The notes: generated by a model not told the origin, from the letters alone. A stretch of DNA of 64,000 nt from Bacillus inaquosorum KCTC 13429 (GCF_000332645.1 NZ_AMXN01000001.1:496001-560000); one strand, 5' to 3'; counted from the first letter of the stretch, positions 28,020 to 38,248 are shown. Numbers and translations: made by a program.

Positions 28020-29399
28020 TTGCAAAAAGAGATTGCAAAAGAATTATTGCTCCTCGCAGGAGGAAAAAGCAATATTATCAGCATCAGCCATTGTACGACC
28101 CGTCTTCGTTTTGAGGTAAAAGACGAGACGAAAATCGATATACATGCCATAGAAAATCTGCAAGGTGTACAGGGCACCTTTTTCCGATATGGGCTATTCC
28201 AGATTATCTTCGGAGCAGGCATCGTCAACAAAATATATAAAGAAGTCGTTCACGTGTGGGAGGCCGCGCCTTCTGAAGAGCCTGTTCAACAGAAAAAGGC
28301 CAGCCGGAAGCTGAACCCTGTCGCAGCATTTGCAAAAACACTGTCCGATATTTTTGTGCCGATTATCCCGGCAATAACAGCAAGCGGCCTGCTCATGGGG
28401 CTGATCGGAATGATTAAGGTGTTTCACTGGTTCGCAGCTGACAGCCCGTGGATCAAAGTGCTCGACCTCGTGTCCAGTACAGCCTTTATTTTGCTGCCGA
28501 TTTTGGTCGGCTTCAGTGCCGCACGGCAATTTGGAAGCAACCCATATTTAGGGGCAGTGATAGCAGGGCTCCTGACGCATCCTGATCTGCTGGACCCGTC
28601 TATGCTCGGCAGCAAAACCCCCGCTTCCTTAGACATCTGGGGGCTGCATATACCAATGATGGGCTATCAGGGCTCCATTATCCCGATTCTTCTCTCCGTT
28701 TATGTCATGAGCCAAATCGAGAAGCTGTTAAAATCGATTGTGCCGAAGTCGCTCGATGTCGTCATCATTCCTTTTATTACGGTCATGATGACAGGGTGCC
28801 TCGCGCTGATTGTGATGAATCCCGCCGCGTCTATCATCGGCCAGATCATGACACAGTCGATTGTCTATATTTATGATCACGCCGGCATTGCCGCCGGAGC
28901 CCTGTTCGGCGGCATCTACTCCACCATCGTTCTATCTGGCTTGCATCATAGCTTTTATGCGATAGAGGCAACGCTGCTTGCTGATCCGCATGTCGGAGTG
29001 AACTTTTTAGTGCCGATATGGTCGATGGCGAATGTGGCCCAAGGCGGAGCGGGGCTTGCGGTTTTCTTCAAAACGAAACAATCAAGCCTGAAGAAAATTG
29101 CGCTCCCTGCTTCCCTGACCGCGTTTTTAGGCATTGTGGAGCCGATTGTATTCGGAGTAAATGTCAAACTGATCCGCCCCTTTATCGGAGCTGCCATCGG
29201 CGGCGCTATTGGCGGAGCATACATGGTTGCGGTACATGTCGTGTCGAATTCCTACGGACTGACAGGCATTCCGATGATTTCAATCGTGCTGCCGTTCGGC
29301 GCAGCTAATTTTGTTCATTATATGATCGGTTTTTTGATCGCGGCCGTCTCTGCTTTTATAGCTACATTGTTTCTCGGGTTTAAAGAAGAGACAGAATAA
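28020..29399 (+). CDS. sacX: Sucrose PTS EIIBC-like sensor SacX
   Basis: A 459-residue PTS EIIBC. The EIIB domain covers the first 80 residues with phospho-cysteine in I-S-H-C-T-T-R-L-R-F; the rest is a sucrose/glucose-type EIIC with the G-I-V-E-P-I-V-F-G motif near residue 377. SacX is a low-activity transporter that controls SacY by phosphorylation according to sucrose. I chose the TTG at 28020, nine bases after AAAGGAGG. It is read from the RAT leader together with sacY. Confidence 0.92.
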   Translation: MQKEIAKELLLLAGGKSNIISISHCTTRLRFEVKDETKIDIHAIENLQGVQGTFFRYGLFQIIFGAGIVNKIYKEVVHVWEAAPSEEPVQQKKASRKLNPVAAFAKTLSDIFVPIIPAITASGLLMGLIGMIKVFHWFAADSPWIKVLDLVSSTAFILLPILVGFSAARQFGSNPYLGAVIAGLLTHPDLLDPSMLGSKTPASLDIWGLHIPMMGYQGSIIPILLSVYVMSQIEKLLKSIVPKSLDVVIIPFITVMMTGCLALIVMNPAASIIGQIMTQSIVYIYDHAGIAAGALFGGIYSTIVLSGLHHSFYAIEATLLADPHVGVNFLVPIWSMANVAQGGAGLAVFFKTKQSSLKKIALPASLTAFLGIVEPIVFGVNVKLIRPFIGAAIGGAIGGAYMVAVHVVSNSYGLTGIPMISIVLPFGAANFVHYMIGFLIAAVSAFIATLFLGFKEETE

Positions 29400-29453
29400 C
29401 TGGATTTATTCGTTTTCATTCATAAAACGGGGGATGAAAGGACAAAAAAAGCT

Positions 29454-30296
29454 ATGAAAATTAAAAGAATCTTAAATCATAATGCTATCGTCGTAAAGGA
29501 TCAAAATGAAGAGAAGATTCTCTTAGGTGCAGGAATTGCGTTCGATAAAAAGAAGAATGATATTGTCGATCCGTCAAAAATAGAAAAAACCTTTGTCAGA
29601 AAAGATACACCTGACTATAAGCAGTTCGAAGAGATTTTAGAAACATTGCCGGAAGACCATATTCAGATTTCCGAGCAAATTATCTCCCATGCCGAAAAAG
29701 AGCTGAACATCAAAATCAACGAGCGCATTCACGTCGCTTTTTCAGACCATCTTTCCTTTGCAATCGAACGCCTGAGCAATGGAATGGTCATCAAAAATCC
29801 GCTGCTGAATGAGATCAAAGTTCTTTATCCGAAGGAATTCCAGATCGGCTTGTGGGCCAGAACGCTAATTAAAGATAAACTGGGGATTCACATTCCTGAT
29901 GATGAAATCGGCAATATCGCCATGCATATTCACACAGCAAGAAACAATGCCGGTGATATGACACAGACGCTTGATATTACAACAATGATCCGTGATATTA
30001 TCGAGATTATTGAAATTCAGCTGTCAATCAATATTGTTGAAGATACCATTTCTTATGAACGGCTTGTGACCCATCTCCGCTTTGCCATTCAGCATATCAA
30101 AGCGGGTGAATCCATTTACGAGCTGGATGCAGAAATGATCGACATTATTAAAGAGAAGTTTAAGGATGCCTTCCTGTGTGCCCTAAGCATCGGCACATTT
30201 GTGAAGAAGGCATACGGCTTTGAGTTTCCTGAGAAAGAATTGTGCTATATCGCCATGCATATTCAGCGGTTTTACCAACGGTCAGTCGCACGCTGA
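29454..30296 (+). CDS. sacY: Transcriptional antiterminator SacY
   Basis: A 280-residue BglG/SacY-type antiterminator: an RNA-binding CAT domain (residues 1-55, starting [11 protein letters not shown]), PRD1 and PRD2. Conserved PRD histidines are visible in F-S-D-H-L-S-F and G-N-I-A-M-H-I-H (PRD1) and in H-L-R-F-A and Y-I-A-M-H-I-Q (PRD2). It controls sacB and sacXY. It starts 54 bases after sacX, and a strong terminator shared with gspA follows. Confidence 0.94.
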   Translation: MKIKRILNHNAIVVKDQNEEKILLGAGIAFDKKKNDIVDPSKIEKTFVRKDTPDYKQFEEILETLPEDHIQISEQIISHAEKELNIKINERIHVAFSDHLSFAIERLSNGMVIKNPLLNEIKVLYPKEFQIGLWARTLIKDKLGIHIPDDEIGNIAMHIHTARNNAGDMTQTLDITTMIRDIIEIIEIQLSINIVEDTISYERLVTHLRFAIQHIKAGESIYELDAEMIDIIKEKFKDAFLCALSIGTFVKKAYGFEFPEKELCYIAMHIQRFYQRSVAR

Positions 30297-30303
30297 GGCA
30301 AAC

Positions 30304-30340
30304 AAAAAAAACGCTTTTGAGCTGATCAAAAGCGTTTTTT
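30304..30340. terminator. Two-way terminator sacY/gspA
   Basis: AAAAACGCTTTTGA pairs perfectly with TCAAAAGCGTTTTT around GCTGA. Confidence 0.92.
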
Positions 30341-30349
30341 AAATCCGAT

Positions 30350-31210
30350 TTATTGGTTGATCGCCGGATTGCTGATTGTATTCCACTTCGTATACGACAT
30401 GTAATGGAAATACTGATCGCGATACGGGTGTTTCGTATTGGAATTCCAAGGCTTTTCTCCGCCGCAGAAGTGGACAATGGCCGGGTTTTCTCTCGTTTCT
30501 CTATAAAGTTTCTGGCCTAACAGCGTCGCAGGCGTTTTTTGTTTTAATATGATATAGGTTTGAGCATTCCAGCGCGGATGAAGTTCATACCACTGATCAT
30601 ACAAGATCGCATTCAGTGCATCTTGATCGTGCAGCACAAGAAAGTCTTCAGACGGGTTTTCATTGATAAAGTTGATGACTTTTTCTGTGATGTTTTGCTT
30701 TCTCCAAGGTTCAAAATCAATAATCATGATACCTGAGTTAAAATACTTCCCTGTATCACTGACATTCATTTCTTTCAGGCGTTCATGCTGCCCCGCATCC
30801 TCAACAGCAGCAACCGTATATGGCGCAATATCCAAGTCCCACAGTTTCGAAATATCCTCAAGGATAATCGCATCACAGTCGATATAAATCATTCGTTTGA
30901 TGCTTTCGTCCTTAATTAAGTCAGGAATCGAAATGCGGTAATACGCCGCTTTTGTAATATGGCTGCTCTCTACCGCATGTTCATACATATTGGTATCCAC
31001 TTCTAAAAATTCAATCGGGACGCCGAATTTCAATGTGGTTTCTTCCAGTCTTCTTTTGTTATCAGGCTTAATTCCACCATCAATGACGTATAATTTTATC
31101 TCTCTCTCCCGATCCATATTTGTCAATAAAGAAACGAACATCCCACCTAAATGACGAGCATAATTATCATCTGCGCATGACACGATATGCATAATTTCAT
31201 CTTTCTTCAA
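30350..31210 (-). CDS. gspA: General stress protein A, GT8 glycosyltransferase
   Basis: A 286-residue family-8 glycosyltransferase. The D-x-D metal motif is in M-I-Y-I-D-C-D-A-I near residue 98, and the C-terminal H-F-C-G-G-E-K-P-W is typical of GT8. The acceptor is unknown. A textbook sigma-B promoter lies 35 bases upstream, matching its name as a general stress protein. Confidence 0.93.
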   Translation of the reverse strand: MKKDEIMHIVSCADDNYARHLGGMFVSLLTNMDREREIKLYVIDGGIKPDNKRRLEETTLKFGVPIEFLEVDTNMYEHAVESSHITKAAYYRISIPDLIKDESIKRMIYIDCDAIILEDISKLWDLDIAPYTVAAVEDAGQHERLKEMNVSDTGKYFNSGIMIIDFEPWRKQNITEKVINFINENPSEDFLVLHDQDALNAILYDQWYELHPRWNAQTYIILKQKTPATLLGQKLYRETRENPAIVHFCGGEKPWNSNTKHPYRDQYFHYMSYTKWNTISNPAINQ

Positions 31211-31244
31211 TGGTATTCATCTCCCTTTGTGTTGTACAAGTTAC

Positions 31245-31268
31245 ATTCCCGATTTCAGAAAATTAAAC
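31245..31268 (-). promoter_or_regulatory. Sigma-B promoter of gspA
   Basis: On the minus strand GTTTAA, a 12-base spacer and GGGAAT match the sigma-B consensus, 35 bases before the gspA start. Confidence 0.85.
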
Positions 31269-31320
31269 ACTATTCTTCAATATTTTTTTAGACAGAATGT
31301 GCTATACAACAAAAAAGGTG

Positions 31321-32034
31321 TCACTTTTTGAACATGCGATATAGCCAATAAAGGACAAAAAAGCTTGCGATCGTAATGGCTTCAGCCGAAGCGATATACC
31401 ACGGCCACGGCCCGAGAACATCCAGGAGAGAAGAACCGCCCGGTTTTTTCGTCAAATACATGTAATTCGCGCCAATCCAGCGGTCAAGCAGATAAATGCA
31501 GACTCCGTACACATTGACAATCAGGACGGTCACCCATAAGGAGCGCTGGCCCATTCTGTAAGTGCCGACCACTGCCATCAGCAGGCAGGATAAAAACACA
31601 GACCCATGCGAAATAAAAAAGAGGATATATCGCACATGCGGAAATGAAAACATACCGAGGTCAGGTGTCAAAAGAGCCTGAATCGAGCTGCCGATGCCGA
31701 CAAAATATAAAAATACAAACAGCCTCCTGCTTTTGGTAACCAGCATGATGGCTGACAAATACACCGACAGGTCACTAAGCTGGAGAGGCAATGAAGTGCG
31801 CACCGACCACCTGCCCGTGGCAATCATCCATATTTGATAGCCGATTTGCGAACCAAGCAACAGAAATACAAACAAATAGCGCAGAAACCGGCTGACATTA
31901 GGCCGCTTGACCGCCTTGCGGAACAGAAACAACAGAATGGCCAAAAGAGCGATAATCGCTAACGTCACCACATGCTCTGCTGAAAAAAGATGAAACGGAT
32001 CATGTTTATAGACGGATTGAACATATTTTTGCAA
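31321..32034 (-). CDS. ywaF: TIGR02206-type membrane protein YwaF
   Basis: A 237-residue integral membrane protein with about seven hydrophobic segments, of the family I know as TIGR02206 (YwaF). The segment S-L-P-L-Q-L-S-D near residue 82 is the typical family motif. No function is known to me. It stands alone between gspA and the divergent ywaE, with the start 150 bases from ywaE. Confidence 0.87.
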   Translation of the reverse strand: MQKYVQSVYKHDPFHLFSAEHVVTLAIIALLAILLFLFRKAVKRPNVSRFLRYLFVFLLLGSQIGYQIWMIATGRWSVRTSLPLQLSDLSVYLSAIMLVTKSRRLFVFLYFVGIGSSIQALLTPDLGMFSFPHVRYILFFISHGSVFLSCLLMAVVGTYRMGQRSLWVTVLIVNVYGVCIYLLDRWIGANYMYLTKKPGGSSLLDVLGPWPWYIASAEAITIASFFVLYWLYRMFKK

Positions 32035-32184
32035 GATTGCACCCCCGTTTGTGGTCTTTTCTTTATTTTGGGGTTCTTGCGGCGTTTTTTATTCAACCGA
32101 TATATTGGCTTGAAGTTCAAATCAAACTCTGTTACAATTCATTTCATAGCTAATGATTCTGATAATTTAAGGCAGGCCTAAAAA

Positions 32185-32700
32185 ATGGAACGTTCCTATC
32201 AACATCAGCAGCTTCGGAAAGAGGAACACGACACACTTTCTAAGCTTAAACAAATGCCCGTTGAGTCACTGAACCTGGAAGCCATATCGATTGCGACGAA
32301 TCTGTATCGGTCTGCGCAAAAGCTCCGTGTCAAAATGGAGACTGAGGTTCTTTCTTCTTATAAACTTTCTTGGACCGCTTTCTCCATTCTTTATGATCTA
32401 TGGGTATGGGGGAAGCTCGAAACGAGAAAAATTGCTGAACTGTCAGGCATTTCAACAGCTACAGCAAGCAACGTGATCAAAACGCTCGAAAAAAAGAGTT
32501 TTTGCCGTAAAAGCATCGACACAAGAGATCGACGACTCGTGTTTGTCTCCATCACCGATTCCGGCAAACAAGCGATCGAAGAACTCTACCCGGAGTTTCA
32601 CAAAGGGGAAGCAGAGCTCATTGCGGGAATGACGAAGGACGAACAGAAAACACTGACAGAGCTGCTTAGAAAGGTAGCTGACAATCTTCATACAACATAA
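32185..32700 (+). CDS. ywaE: MarR-family regulator YwaE
   Basis: A 171-residue winged-helix regulator of the MarR family: recognition region T-R-K-I-A-E-L-S-G-I-S-T-A-T-A-S-N near residues 77-93 and the wing D-T-R-D-R-R-L-V near residue 112. The ribosome site is weak (AAGG at 11-14 bases). It ends where the T-box leader of tyrZ begins. From memory YwaE acts as a repressor of tyrZ; that link would make a combined transcription and tRNA control. Confidence 0.85.
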   Translation: MERSYQHQQLRKEEHDTLSKLKQMPVESLNLEAISIATNLYRSAQKLRVKMETEVLSSYKLSWTAFSILYDLWVWGKLETRKIAELSGISTATASNVIKTLEKKSFCRKSIDTRDRRLVFVSITDSGKQAIEELYPEFHKGEAELIAGMTKDEQKTLTELLRKVADNLHTT

Positions 32701-32724
32701 GCTTTGACGGGAATCCAGTAGCGG

Positions 32725-32926
32725 TTTGTCTCCCTGTTTCAGAGAGCCGGCGGAAGGTGCGAGCCGGCACACAGGCAAACGTGAATTACCTCCCCGAGCT
32801 TTCTTTGTGAACCTTAGTAGCAAAGAACGGAAAACCGTTATTCGAATGAGCGGAAGACGATGTCTTCAACCAGGGTGGTACCGCGTGCATTGAGCCACGT
32901 CCCTTATCGGGATGGGCTCTTTTTTG
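32725..32926 (+). promoter_or_regulatory. Tyrosine T-box leader of tyrZ
   Basis: The T-box core AACCAGGGTGGTACCGCG is at 32868-32885. A TAC triplet at 32787-32789, in the bulge region of Stem I, is a fitting tyrosine specifier. The terminator GAGCC...GGCTC with T-run is at 32892-32926. Uncharged tRNA-Tyr would stabilise the antiterminator. Confidence 0.88.
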
Positions 32927-32951
32927 TGTTTCTAAAAAAGGAGGATAAACG

Positions 32952-34190
32952 ATGAAAACATTTGATCAGCTTACAGCTGCACAGCAAAAAGAAGTCGAAA
33001 GACAGCTTCAGTTATACATGACAGGCGCCCATGAGGTCATACCACCGGAAGAATTAAAGGCCAAGCTAGTCAAATCCGTTTCCACAGGCATACCGCTTAA
33101 AATTAAGCTCGGATTAGATCCGTCTGCACCAGATGTGCATTTGGGCCATACAGTTGTGTTAAACAAGCTTCGCCAATTTCAAGAAAACGGCCACATTGTT
33201 CAGCTGTTAATTGGGGATTTCACAGGAAAAATCGGGGATCCGACCGGAAAATCAGCAGCCAGAAAGCAGCTGACTGATGAAGAAGTTCAGCAAAACGCCA
33301 AAACATACTTTCAGCAATTTGGAAAAGTGCTTGATCAAGAAAAAGTCGAGCTTCACTACAACTCGAAATGGCTGAAAACATTGCATCTGGAGGATGTCAT
33401 TGAATTGGCAGGCAAAATAACGGTAGCCCGCCTGATGGAGCGCGACGACTTTGAAGAACGCATCGCCATGCAAAAACCGATCTCACTCCATGAATTCTTT
33501 TACCCGCTGATGCAGGGATACGATTCCGTCGTTCTCGAAAGCGATATTGAATTAGGCGGAACAGACCAGCATTTCAATGTGCTGATGGGACGGCATTTCC
33601 AAGAACGATACGACAAAGAAAAACAAGTTGTCATCCTTATGCCGCTCTTGGAAGGCTTGGACGGCGTTGAAAAAATGTCGAAGTCAAAACACAACTACAT
33701 CGGCATTGACGAACATCCAAACGACATGTACGGAAAAACAATGTCACTGCCCGACAGCCTCATGAAAAAATACATTCATTTGGCAACGGACTTAGAGCTT
33801 GAAGAGAAAAAACAGCTCGTGAAAGACTTAGAAACCGGCGCCGTTCATCCAAGGGATGCCAAAATGCTTTTAGCCAAAACGATTGTCCGAATGTATCACG
33901 GAGCAGAAGCCGCTGAAGCTGCCGAACACTCGTTTAAAACAGTCTTTCAGGAAAACAGCCTGCCTGAGGATATTCCGGCTGTGAAATGGGAAGGCGAGAA
34001 AGCGCCAGCGGTTGTCGATCTGCTCGTCACATTGAAGCTTCTCTCTTCGAAGAGCGAAGCGCGCCGCATGATTCAAAACGGCGGTGTCCGAATCAACGGA
34101 GAGAAAATAACAGATATCCATGCTGATGCAGAGATAAAGGAAAATATGATCATCCAAGTCGGCAAACGCAAGTTTTTAAAACTTCAATAG
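32952..34190 (+). CDS. tyrZ: Tyrosyl-tRNA synthetase TyrZ
   Basis: A 412-residue class I aminoacyl-tRNA synthetase, the TyrRZ type that is the second tyrosine enzyme of B. subtilis beside TyrS. The HIGH-type motif is H-L-G-H near residue 58, the K-M-S-K-S motif near residue 240, and an S4 RNA-binding domain fills the last 60 residues. A T-box leader precedes it. TyrZ is more selective against D-tyrosine than TyrS as I recall. Confidence 0.93.
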   Translation: MKTFDQLTAAQQKEVERQLQLYMTGAHEVIPPEELKAKLVKSVSTGIPLKIKLGLDPSAPDVHLGHTVVLNKLRQFQENGHIVQLLIGDFTGKIGDPTGKSAARKQLTDEEVQQNAKTYFQQFGKVLDQEKVELHYNSKWLKTLHLEDVIELAGKITVARLMERDDFEERIAMQKPISLHEFFYPLMQGYDSVVLESDIELGGTDQHFNVLMGRHFQERYDKEKQVVILMPLLEGLDGVEKMSKSKHNYIGIDEHPNDMYGKTMSLPDSLMKKYIHLATDLELEEKKQLVKDLETGAVHPRDAKMLLAKTIVRMYHGAEAAEAAEHSFKTVFQENSLPEDIPAVKWEGEKAPAVVDLLVTLKLLSSKSEARRMIQNGGVRINGEKITDIHADAEIKENMIIQVGKRKFLKLQ

Positions 34191-34202
34191 TCTGATATTC
34201 AG

Positions 34203-34238
34203 AAACGCTTATGCCCCTTCATTCATAAGCGTTTTTTT
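34203..34238 (+). terminator. tyrZ terminator
   Basis: AAACGCTTATG pairs with (T)CATAAGCGTTT, followed by T-run. Confidence 0.88.
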
Positions 34239-34344
34239 GCAGGTATAAAGCACTGTCTTTTCAAAAACGCTCTCCATTTTGCAGGAAATACCTTTAGCAT
34301 CCCGAAATAATCCTCATCCATACATTAGGGGAGGTTTATTTTCG

Positions 34345-35712
34345 ATGAAAAAGCTTTTGACTGTAATGACGATGGCTGTTTTAACTGCCGGAACGGTTCT
34401 CTTGCCGGCACAGAGTGTCACCCCTGCCGCCCGCGCTGTTCAAATATCAGATAGCGAGCGAGAGCTCCCATTCAAAGGAAAGCGTGCTTATTCCACCATT
34501 TCTCAGCTCAGTGAAGCAATCGGCCCCAGAATAGCCGGAACTGCCGCTGAAAAAAAGAGTGCCTTATTGATCGCCTCAACCTTGAGAAAATTAAAACTTG
34601 ATGTGAAGGTTCAACGATTCGGTATCCCTGACCGGCTTGAGGGAACGCTGTCTTCAGAAGGACGCGACATTCTTCTCCGGGCGGCATCCGGCTCAGCCCC
34701 GACTGAGGAAAAAGGGCTGACGGCTCCGCTTTACAATGCCGGCTTAGGCTATCCAAAGGACTTCACCGCTGACGCCAAGGGCAAAATCGCCTTGATTGCC
34801 AGAGGAGATCTGACATTTTACGAGAAAGCCAAGAACGCCGAAGACGCCGGAGCGAAGGCTGTCATCATTTATAACAACAAAGAAAGCCTCGTGCCTGTGA
34901 CGCCAAACCTATCGGGAAATAAAGCCGGCATTCCTGTCGTTGGAATTAAGAAAGAAGACGGTGAAGCCCTTACCCAGCAAAAAGAAGCCACCTTAAAACT
35001 AAACGCATTCGCAAACCAAACCTCCCAGAACATCATTGGTATCAAAAAACCAAAGAACATCAAACATCCAGACATTGTGTACGTGACAGCCCATTACGAC
35101 AGTGTTCCTTTTTCGCCCGGAGCAAATGACAACGGCTCAGGAACCTCTGTCATGCTGGAAATGGCGCGCGTTCTAAAAAGCATTCCTTCTGACAAAGAAA
35201 TCCGCTTTATCGCTTTCGGCGCTGAAGAGCTCGGCCTGCTCGGCTCCTCTCATTATGTAGATCATCTATCAGAAAAAGAGCTGAAACGAAGTGAAGTGAA
35301 CTTTAACTTAGACATGGTAGGCACAAGCTGGGAGAATGCGTCTGAGCTGTATGTCAACACATTGGACGGCCAATCTAACGCTGTTTGGGAATCCAGCCAT
35401 ACGGCCGCTGATAAAATTGGGTTTGACAGCCTGTCTCTGACACAGGGAGGATCATCTGATCATGTGCCGTTCCACGAAGCCGGCATTGATTCCGCCAACT
35501 TTATTTGGGGAGACCCGGAAACCGAAGAAGTTGAACCGTGGTATCATACTCCTGAAGACTCGATCGAACATATCAGCAAAGAACGCCTCCAGCAGGCCGG
35601 CGATCTTGTGACAGCCGCTGTCTATCAAGCTGTGAAAAAAGAGAAGAAACCGAAAATCAATAAGACACAAATGAAGGCCAAAGCCTCTGACATTTATGAA
35701 GATATTAAATAA
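34345..35712 (+). CDS. ywaD: Secreted M28 aminopeptidase YwaD
   Basis: A 455-residue exported aminopeptidase: signal peptide to about residue 30 (A-A-R-A), a PA domain inserted near residues 120-235, then the M28 zinc peptidase domain. Zinc and catalytic motifs are A-H-Y-D-S, A-N-D-N-G-S-G, G-A-E-E-L-G-L-L-G-S and the late G-S-S-D-H-V-P-F. It also releases phytate/DNA-linked products in some reports I only vaguely remember. The ATG at 34345 follows AGGGGAGG; the earlier in-frame ATG at 34279 has no ribosome site. Confidence 0.92.
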   Translation: MKKLLTVMTMAVLTAGTVLLPAQSVTPAARAVQISDSERELPFKGKRAYSTISQLSEAIGPRIAGTAAEKKSALLIASTLRKLKLDVKVQRFGIPDRLEGTLSSEGRDILLRAASGSAPTEEKGLTAPLYNAGLGYPKDFTADAKGKIALIARGDLTFYEKAKNAEDAGAKAVIIYNNKESLVPVTPNLSGNKAGIPVVGIKKEDGEALTQQKEATLKLNAFANQTSQNIIGIKKPKNIKHPDIVYVTAHYDSVPFSPGANDNGSGTSVMLEMARVLKSIPSDKEIRFIAFGAEELGLLGSSHYVDHLSEKELKRSEVNFNLDMVGTSWENASELYVNTLDGQSNAVWESSHTAADKIGFDSLSLTQGGSSDHVPFHEAGIDSANFIWGDPETEEVEPWYHTPEDSIEHISKERLQQAGDLVTAAVYQAVKKEKKPKINKTQMKAKASDIYEDIK

Positions 35713-35740
35713 GAAAGACGGCACTTGCTGCCGTCTTTTT
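35713..35740. terminator. Two-way terminator after ywaD
   Basis: AAAGACGGCA pairs with TGCCGTCTTT around CTTGC. It is also usable for the leftward regulator gene that ends at 35756. Confidence 0.88.
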
Positions 35741-35755
35741 AAGGTAATGAGCTAT

Positions 35756-36601
35756 TTAGCTGTCTATAAGTAAAGCTTTCAGTTTATCTGCCGTATTTTC
35801 TTTCTCTAACGGCCGATAAATGGTCAGTTTCAAATCCGGTGAGTCATAAATTTGCAATGTCATATGCTCCATCACCATTGTGCCCGCTGCCGGGTGATGA
35901 AGTACTTTTTCTCCTGCGTGTGTGCCTAACACTTCGTGGTGGTTCCACCATTTTTTAAATTCTGGGCTTACTTCAGTTAACTCATCAATCAGCTCTTTTA
36001 TCCATGCTTCCCCGAGAAACCGGCTGGCTGTCGATCGAAATTGTGCGATGAGTTTTTTGGCGTGGCTTTCCCAGTCGTCCAGCAGATTCCGGTACTCTTT
36101 CGACGTGAAACATCGCCATATGGCGTTCCTTTCCTTTCTGCCCATTTGGCCAAAATCGCCGAACACCGCACAAGCCGCCGTGTTCCAAGCAATAACGTCC
36201 CACTTTTCGTCAGTCACATAAACAGGGCAATTGGTTAAATGATCAATAAAGTGCCGCACAGCCAGAGGAAGGCTCTTGTTTTCCTCATCCTGATCATCTA
36301 AAAGAACATGATGTCCTGCCAACAGAAAGACATGGCGTTTTTCCTCGTAATTCAATTTGAGCACTCTTGATATGCTTTCCAGTACCTGTGTCGATACCCG
36401 AATATCCCTTCCCTGCTCCAGCCATGTGTACCATGTGACACCGATACCGGCCAGCTGGGCCATTTCCTCTCTTCTTAAGCCTGTCGTTTTCCTTCTGGTG
36501 CCTAAAGGCAATCCGAATTCTTGCGGAGAAAGCTGCGCCCTTTTTAATTTTAAAAATTCACCAAGTTCTTTCCGTTTTTCTGCCATACCGTCCACATACA
36601 C
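35756..36601 (-). CDS. XRE-family regulator with MmyB-like C-terminal domain
   Basis: About 281 residues. An N-terminal XRE helix-turn-helix (G-L-R-R-E-E-M-A-Q-L-A-G-I-G-V-T-W-Y-T-W-L-E-Q-G-R) is followed by a PAS-like MmyB ligand domain (W-D-V-I-A-W-N-T-A-A...). The start is uncertain: GTG at 36601 lies five bases after AGGAGG; ATG at 36616 overlaps that site and ATG at 36586 is too far. Such regulators usually control neighbouring oxidoreductase or transporter genes. It follows the MFS/CMD pair on the same strand and is probably their regulator. I do not recall this gene in 168 at this position. Confidence 0.85.
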   Translation of the reverse strand: MYVDGMAEKRKELGEFLKLKRAQLSPQEFGLPLGTRRKTTGLRREEMAQLAGIGVTWYTWLEQGRDIRVSTQVLESISRVLKLNYEEKRHVFLLAGHHVLLDDQDEENKSLPLAVRHFIDHLTNCPVYVTDEKWDVIAWNTAACAVFGDFGQMGRKERNAIWRCFTSKEYRNLLDDWESHAKKLIAQFRSTASRFLGEAWIKELIDELTEVSPEFKKWWNHHEVLGTHAGEKVLHHPAAGTMVMEHMTLQIYDSPDLKLTIYRPLEKENTADKLKALLIDS

Positions 36602-36663
36602 ACTCTCCTCCTGCATAGAATTTCCTATTTGTATTCTACATAAAAAAGGAGAAGGTTTTTATA

Positions 36664-37047
36664 TTATTTGTTTCGTTCTGCAAATACTTCCGCAGCCACA
36701 GGCAAAATGGTATTCAGCGCATTCGGGAATCCTGAGTAAATAATCATCTGCATCATCACTTCTATGAGTTCTTCTTGTGTCCATCCGACATTTAGGGCTC
36801 CGTTAATATAGAATTTTAACTGTTGCGTATTGCCCAATGCAGTCAATCCGGCAACTGTTGCTAATAATCTGGATTTCAGATCAAGGCCCGGTCTTGAAAA
36901 AATCTGTCCGTAATTAAACTCCAGAGCAAGCACACCAAGGTCCGGAGCGATGGATTGTTTAAAACTGTCTACGATCGCTTCATAGTTCTCCTCATCAATT
37001 TGTTTTAGAATATCTAACCCTTTTTTATAATGTTCACTTGTTTGCAC
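36664..37047 (-). CDS. Carboxymuconolactone-decarboxylase-family protein
   Basis: A 127-residue all-helical protein of the CMD/AhpD family. The typical stretch R-L-L-A-T-V-A-G-L-T-A-L-G near residue 60 and W-T-Q-E-E-L-I-E-V near residue 88 are present. The C-x2-C of AhpD is absent, so a peroxidase partner role is unlikely; a gamma-carboxymuconolactone decarboxylase-like or unknown role is more probable. It overlaps the MFS gene by 14 bases, which indicates joint translation. Confidence 0.82.
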   Translation of the reverse strand: MQTSEHYKKGLDILKQIDEENYEAIVDSFKQSIAPDLGVLALEFNYGQIFSRPGLDLKSRLLATVAGLTALGNTQQLKFYINGALNVGWTQEELIEVMMQMIIYSGFPNALNTILPVAAEVFAERNK

Positions 37048-38248
37048 CAGCTTCTATCTCCCTTCTGATATCGCTTTGTTTAGCAGCTCGATTTATGGTA
37101 ATCCTTGAACTGAAGGCAATACCAATCATGATCATCCCCAGAATACAAACGCCGTTCCAATGAAACAGCATCCAGACTGCACCGCCTGCATACGACCCCA
37201 AGGCGCCGCCTAAAAACGTGCTGACCATAAAGATGCCATTCAATCTGCTTCTCATATCAGCGGACAACTGGAAAATCTCCGCCTGACATGCCACCTGGTT
37301 CGCCTGAATGCCCATAGTGATGAATAAAGCGCCCAGCACAATCACAAGCATTGAGGTCCGGCCCGCCATTAACAATACAAATGACAATAAGGTAAAAGAC
37401 ATACAAAGCTTGTTGGCAAAAGCCGCTCCTTTTTGATCAATAATCCGGCCGATCAGAGGAGTCGCAAAAGCCCCGCCAATCCCCACCAAACCGATTGTTC
37501 CGGCAGTCTGGCTGCCAAACGAGAATGGCGGTTCACTCACCATAAACACTAACGTCGTCCAAAATAAACTGAAGGCGCCGAACATGAAGCCTTGGTTTAC
37601 ACATGCTTTTCTTAATGCTTTCTCCTTGATCAAAAGCGGAAATAATGAAGAAATGAGTTTTCCATAACCAACGGCATGTGTCCCTTTGCTTTTCGGAAAG
37701 CAGAAGCGAATGATCAGCATAATGATGACGGCTGCTGCACAGGCAATCCAATACATCACACGCCAGCCATATTGGGCATCTATCGCCCCGCTGACCACTC
37801 TCGCACCTAATATTCCGCAAACCAAGCCGATAGCTACGTTTCCGAGTACTTTTCCTCTGTTCTTGTCATTTGCTAAACCTGCCGCAAACGGCACAAGGAT
37901 TTGAGGAATAATCGTGAAGAACCCCAGCAATAAATTTGTGACGGCCAGCCATGAAAAGCTTACAGCTAACGCTGAAGCGGCTGAGCAAACCCCCACTAAG
38001 AACAGCAGGCCCACAATGAAGCGGCGGCGTTCAAATAGATCTCCCAATGGAACAAGCAGCAGATTCCCCGCTGCATAGCCGATCTGCGCCAATGTAGCAA
38101 TCATCCCAGCTTGTGCCGCTGTCACATGAAACGTGCCTGCCATGCTGACAAGCAATGTTTGATTGATATAGACATTAGCGACAGTAAACCCGCTAGTCAC
38201 CGCCATCAGAAAGATCAAACCTCTCGATAATGAAATGGAATGTTTCAT
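37034..38248 (-). CDS. MFS transporter of the cassette
   Basis: A 404-residue major facilitator with 12 predicted membrane segments. The motif P-L-G-D-L-F-E-R-R-R after the second segment (near residue 68) is the MFS motif A, and P-x-x-G pattern G-R-I-I-D-Q-K-G near residue 262 is its second-half echo. It looks like a drug or metabolite exporter; the substrate is unknown. AAGGAGG precedes the ATG. It heads a leftward operon with the CMD-like gene and probably the XRE gene. Confidence 0.85.
   Translation of the reverse strand: MKHSISLSRGLIFLMAVTSGFTVANVYINQTLLVSMAGTFHVTAAQAGMIATLAQIGYAAGNLLLVPLGDLFERRRFIVGLLFLVGVCSAASALAVSFSWLAVTNLLLGFFTIIPQILVPFAAGLANDKNRGKVLGNVAIGLVCGILGARVVSGAIDAQYGWRVMYWIACAAAVIIMLIIRFCFPKSKGTHAVGYGKLISSLFPLLIKEKALRKACVNQGFMFGAFSLFWTTLVFMVSEPPFSFGSQTAGTIGLVGIGGAFATPLIGRIIDQKGAAFANKLCMSFTLLSFVLLMAGRTSMLVIVLGALFITMGIQANQVACQAEIFQLSADMRSRLNGIFMVSTFLGGALGSYAGGAVWMLFHWNGVCILGMIMIGIAFSSRITINRAAKQSDIRREIEAGANK

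Noticed and set aside
35756-38248. Possible prophage or transposon origin of the XRE/CMD/MFS cassette
   Set aside because: No integrase, transposase, phage gene or flanking direct repeat was seen; the regulator is of the MmyB type and not a phage repressor.
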